From NCBI GenBank assembly GCA_963828285.1, contig CAWHEB010000002.1, forward strand, positions 1,426,001 to 1,490,000: DNA of 64,000 nt. The letters run 5' to 3'. Position numbers and translations under genes: made by a program. Under the pieces are notes generated by a model, which was not told where the DNA came from, searched no databases, and saw nothing but the letters and a program-made list of their open reading frames with translations. Source of the stretch: DAIOEK01 sp963828285. GTDB lineage: Bacteria > Chloroflexota > Anaerolineae > Anaerolineales > Anaerolineaceae. Positions 61,936 to 64,000 of this stretch are shown here, piece after piece. The stretch's first letter is position 1, and each line of letters opens with the position of its first letter.

Positions 61936-62628
61936 TTGAATCAACGAATTCTCGCCTGGGATGGCTGTTCAAATGTTCGCGACCTTGGCGGTCTCAGAAC
62001 TATTGACGGTCGAACGACTCTTCGGGGAGTATTGGTCCGTTCAGATACCCCGGCCAGGCTCACTCCAGCAGGATGGACAGCACTTTATACTTATGGCATT
62101 CGTACCATAATCTCGCTATCCACTTTTGGCATGGAAGAAGACGAACTCAACTTTGCCTCGCCATTTTCTGATCTCGAAACGATTCAGATAGCTATTGAAG
62201 ATGTCACTGATATGGAATTCGTACAGATGTGGGCAACCACAGAATTGTGGTGTACACCACTCTATTACAAAGACGCACTTCGGCGCTGGCCGGAGCGATA
62301 TGCAGCGGTTGTTTCTGCAATAGCACATGCCAAACCTGGCGGAGTCCTTTTCCATTGCATTCGTGGAAATGATCGCACAGGGATTATTGCCCTGTTAATA
62401 CTAGCGCTTGTTGGCGTTACACTGGATGATATTACGGCAGATTATGAGCTAAGTCCCGACTCTGAGAGAGACCAACTGCTTTCAAGCAAGGGTTCTTCTG
62501 TTAGAGAAGCTTTAGTTAGTGCACTTGAAGAACTTGATATCGACAGCTATCTTCGCATGGGTGGCACAAGTCAGGATGATTTGACCGCTGTAAGAGAGCG
62601 CCTTTTGGGATCGGCAACCCGTGTCTAA
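61936..62628 (+). CDS. Tyrosine-protein phosphatase family protein
   Basis: 230 residues. The N-terminal NVRDLGGLRTIDGRTTLRG and LVRSDTPARLTPAG are typical of the Ptp_phosphat/IphP-type family. The catalytic P-loop is VLFHCIRGNDRTGIIALLI (C-x5-R with D-R-T-G). It dephosphorylates phosphotyrosine or phospholipids. Start is TTG 61936, six bases after GGAGGT. A small hairpin ACCGGG/CCCGGT follows at 62655-62673. Confidence 0.88.
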   Translation: MNQRILAWDGCSNVRDLGGLRTIDGRTTLRGVLVRSDTPARLTPAGWTALYTYGIRTIISLSTFGMEEDELNFASPFSDLETIQIAIEDVTDMEFVQMWATTELWCTPLYYKDALRRWPERYAAVVSAIAHAKPGGVLFHCIRGNDRTGIIALLILALVGVTLDDITADYELSPDSERDQLLSSKGSSVREALVSALEELDIDSYLRMGGTSQDDLTAVRERLLGSATRV

Positions 62629-62824
62629 ATTTATCAGATAGCCCAACACCGAGTACCGGGAAAGGCACCCGGTTCTGTTCATAGGGCGGGTGGGATTCGT
62701 CAAATTTTCAAGGAATTCGCACAACGTAGCTTCGGGTATATACTGTTTTTAAACAAACTCCACGCCCACCCCAGCGACAACTTCCGCGGAGGCAAACCGA
62801 TGGGGAATTGGTTGAGGTACTAAC

Positions 62825-63517
62825 ATGGGAAATTCTGAAATCAATCCAAATTCGACTTTCACTCCACAGGCCAGGACTCTCGGGATCGCCGCTGCCTGGA
62901 TAGGCTTTGCTGTATGCGAGATCTATGAGATTACCTCAGGAGTGGCTTACGCGACGCAGGGGTCGCCTATAGAGAGCGGACCTTTACTCGCGGTGATGGC
63001 TCTATTTGTAGTCCTCATGGGGCCGTTCCTGGTGCTTTCGATGGTCGCCGTCCACGCGTATGCGGCGCCGCAGCACAAGCCATACAGCCTGGCAGCCCTG
63101 GCTTTCATGATCTGTTGCGTCACCATCACCTCTTGCATCAACTTTCTGCTGCTGATGGTGAGCAGTCAGCCGGATCTGTTTTCCGAGTCCTGGCGCGCAT
63201 TGTTCCTGCCTTGTAAGTGGCCTGCTCCCGCGTTCATCCTGGACAACTTCGTCTGGGATTGGTTCTTTGGGATATCGATGCTGCTGGCGGCACCCATCTT
63301 TGGCGGAGACCTTCTCAAAAACTCGCTGCGTTATGTGATGATCCTGAGTGGTGTTCTTTGTTTGGCAGGATTGGTCTGGATCGCAGTCTCGCCGGCACAG
63401 GCTGTCATCATCGGGATACTTGGCTGGGGGGCAGCCGGTCCCATCGTCTTTCTGCTGCTCGCGAAAGTCTTTAGTCGTGTTCCGGCAGAGACCGGAGGGA
63501 CGTCTGTACCCAGATAA
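62825..63517 (+). CDS. Polytopic membrane protein of unknown function
   Basis: 230 residues with six to seven hydrophobic segments (about 18-40, 50-78, 88-112, 130-155, 162-182, 188-212). The phrase AAPQHKPYSLAALAFMICC is common to a family of uncharacterised membrane proteins in many bacteria. No catalytic motif. ATG 62825; upstream GAGGT-like bases are present. The 196 bases before it contain only the hairpin mentioned at the previous gene. Confidence 0.65.
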   Translation: MGNSEINPNSTFTPQARTLGIAAAWIGFAVCEIYEITSGVAYATQGSPIESGPLLAVMALFVVLMGPFLVLSMVAVHAYAAPQHKPYSLAALAFMICCVTITSCINFLLLMVSSQPDLFSESWRALFLPCKWPAPAFILDNFVWDWFFGISMLLAAPIFGGDLLKNSLRYVMILSGVLCLAGLVWIAVSPAQAVIIGILGWGAAGPIVFLLLAKVFSRVPAETGGTSVPR

Positions 63518-63623
63518 GCACCTTGCTTCGCGTATGAAAAAAGTTGAAAGGTGCCAATGACGCGTTTCAATATTTACTGCACTATCAGTTGTCGTGGGCA
63601 CAATTATTAATGCCGGAGGAACA

Positions 63624-64000
63624 ATGGACACAGATCAGTTACAACAATTAATTACACAATTGCAAAACGGGAATGATCAACAGCGCAGAGCAGCCTCATA
63701 CAAATTGAGCAAATCCAAAGATCCATCAGTAGGTCCTGCACTCATGAATGCTTACAACGATAAAGATAGTTCTGTACGTCAGAATGTATTCGATGGATTG
63801 CGCTCAATTGGCTCTAAAGAAGCAATGGATTTTCTTGCTTCTCATGAAGAATTTATGAATAACGCACTTCCATCCATGGATAGTGTGATGATCGAGCGCG
63901 ACAATAAAGGCGTTGTCACTATCAAACCAAATCCGCTTTTGGAATATGTTGTGGGGGTGATAAGCGGCTTGTTTGGACTTGGCTTTCTGGCTAGAGGAGA
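63624..64000 (+). CDS. HEAT-repeat-like protein, cut by the window end
   Basis: At least 125 residues from ATG 63624, which has CCGGAGGAAC upstream. The repeats RRAASYKLSKSKDPSVGPAL and DKDSSVRQNVFDGLRSIGSK are HEAT/PBS-lyase-like helical pairs, typical of protein-binding scaffolds. The visible end EYVVGVISGLFGLGFLARG is hydrophobic and may start a membrane segment. The C-terminus lies beyond the window. Confidence 0.75.
   Translation, partial: MDTDQLQQLITQLQNGNDQQRRAASYKLSKSKDPSVGPALMNAYNDKDSSVRQNVFDGLRSIGSKEAMDFLASHEEFMNNALPSMDSVMIERDNKGVVTIKPNPLLEYVVGVISGLFGLGFLARG

Noticed and set aside
63002..63631. Open frame of 209 residues opposite the membrane protein at 62825-63517
   Set aside because: Antisense shadow, dominated by charged low-complexity residues; the plus-strand gene has a proper start and membrane helices.

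Overview
The window reads as a stretch of a Chloroflexota chromosome, most likely class Anaerolineae. This is inferred from gene content: SpoVS in a non-sporulation context, threonine/proline-rich lipoproteins, a BTAD-AAA-TPR regulator, a monogalactosyldiacylglycerol-synthase-type glycosyltransferase, PdxST, and many TATAAT boxes six bases upstream of the start codon. There is no rRNA, tRNA or CRISPR array that I can see. Most of the window is housekeeping. The last 8 kb is accessory in character.

Layout. 1-3.2 kb: end of a peptidase T gene, a small ferredoxin, a frameshifted LarA-like racemase, a deoxynucleoside kinase and SpoVS. 3.25-3.86 kb: an AT-rich non-coding segment with a cluster of DnaA boxes, a good oriC candidate. 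3.9-8.5 kb (minus strand): nucleotidyltransferase, second deoxynucleoside kinase, oligoendopeptidase F, CcrM-type DNA methyltransferase. 8.6-13.5 kb: MFS transporter, dnaN (frameshifted), PEP/pyruvate-binding protein. 13.5-17.1 kb (minus): histidine kinase, SdpI-like protein, SPFH protein, GntR regulator, with two parS sites around the SdpI gene. 17.2-25.8 kb (plus): pdxS, pdxT, an acetyltransferase-like protein, R3H ATPase, tmk, a DsbA-cyclophilin lipoprotein that looks like a selenoprotein, PrsW, DedA, PlsC. 25.8-29.1 kb (minus): beta-propeller protein and uvrC. 29.2-45.8 kb (plus): CinA domain, glycosyltransferase, nucleosidase, Rrf2 regulator, hutI, HD hydrolase, inositol-phosphatase family, lipoprotein, ssb, translin, membrane Cas4-like nuclease, NAD kinase, recN and a large regulator. 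45.9-55 kb: mutS2, AmrS-like radical SAM protein, holA, RDD, DUF6391, radA, Fpg-family glycosylase, tocopherol-cyclase-like protein. 55-56.3 kb: Cys/Met PLP enzyme. 56.4-64 kb: AT-rich island, VOC protein, a REP/RAYT element, several small membrane or unknown proteins, a phosphatase and a HEAT-repeat gene cut by the window end.

Together the DnaA-box cluster, the two parS palindromes, dnaN and the methyltransferase suggest that the left quarter is close to the replication origin. Genes for DNA metabolism are frequent throughout (dnaN, tmk, ssb, holA, uvrC, recN, mutS2, radA, Fpg family, two deoxynucleoside kinases).

A caution on sequence quality: at least nine single-base frameshifts interrupt otherwise intact conserved genes (larA twice, dnaN, dsbA fusion, cas4-like, radA, fpg-like, tocopherol-cyclase-like, metB-like). 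Most lie in short homopolymers. Removing or adding one base restores a full-length protein each time, so I treat them as probable read or assembly errors rather than pseudogenes. The coordinates given for these genes span the restored reading frame.

The most interesting observation is an in-frame TGA at the first cysteine position of the DsbA CxxC motif at 22230-22232, followed 23 bases later by the loop of a perfect 7-bp hairpin that fits the bacterial SECIS pattern.
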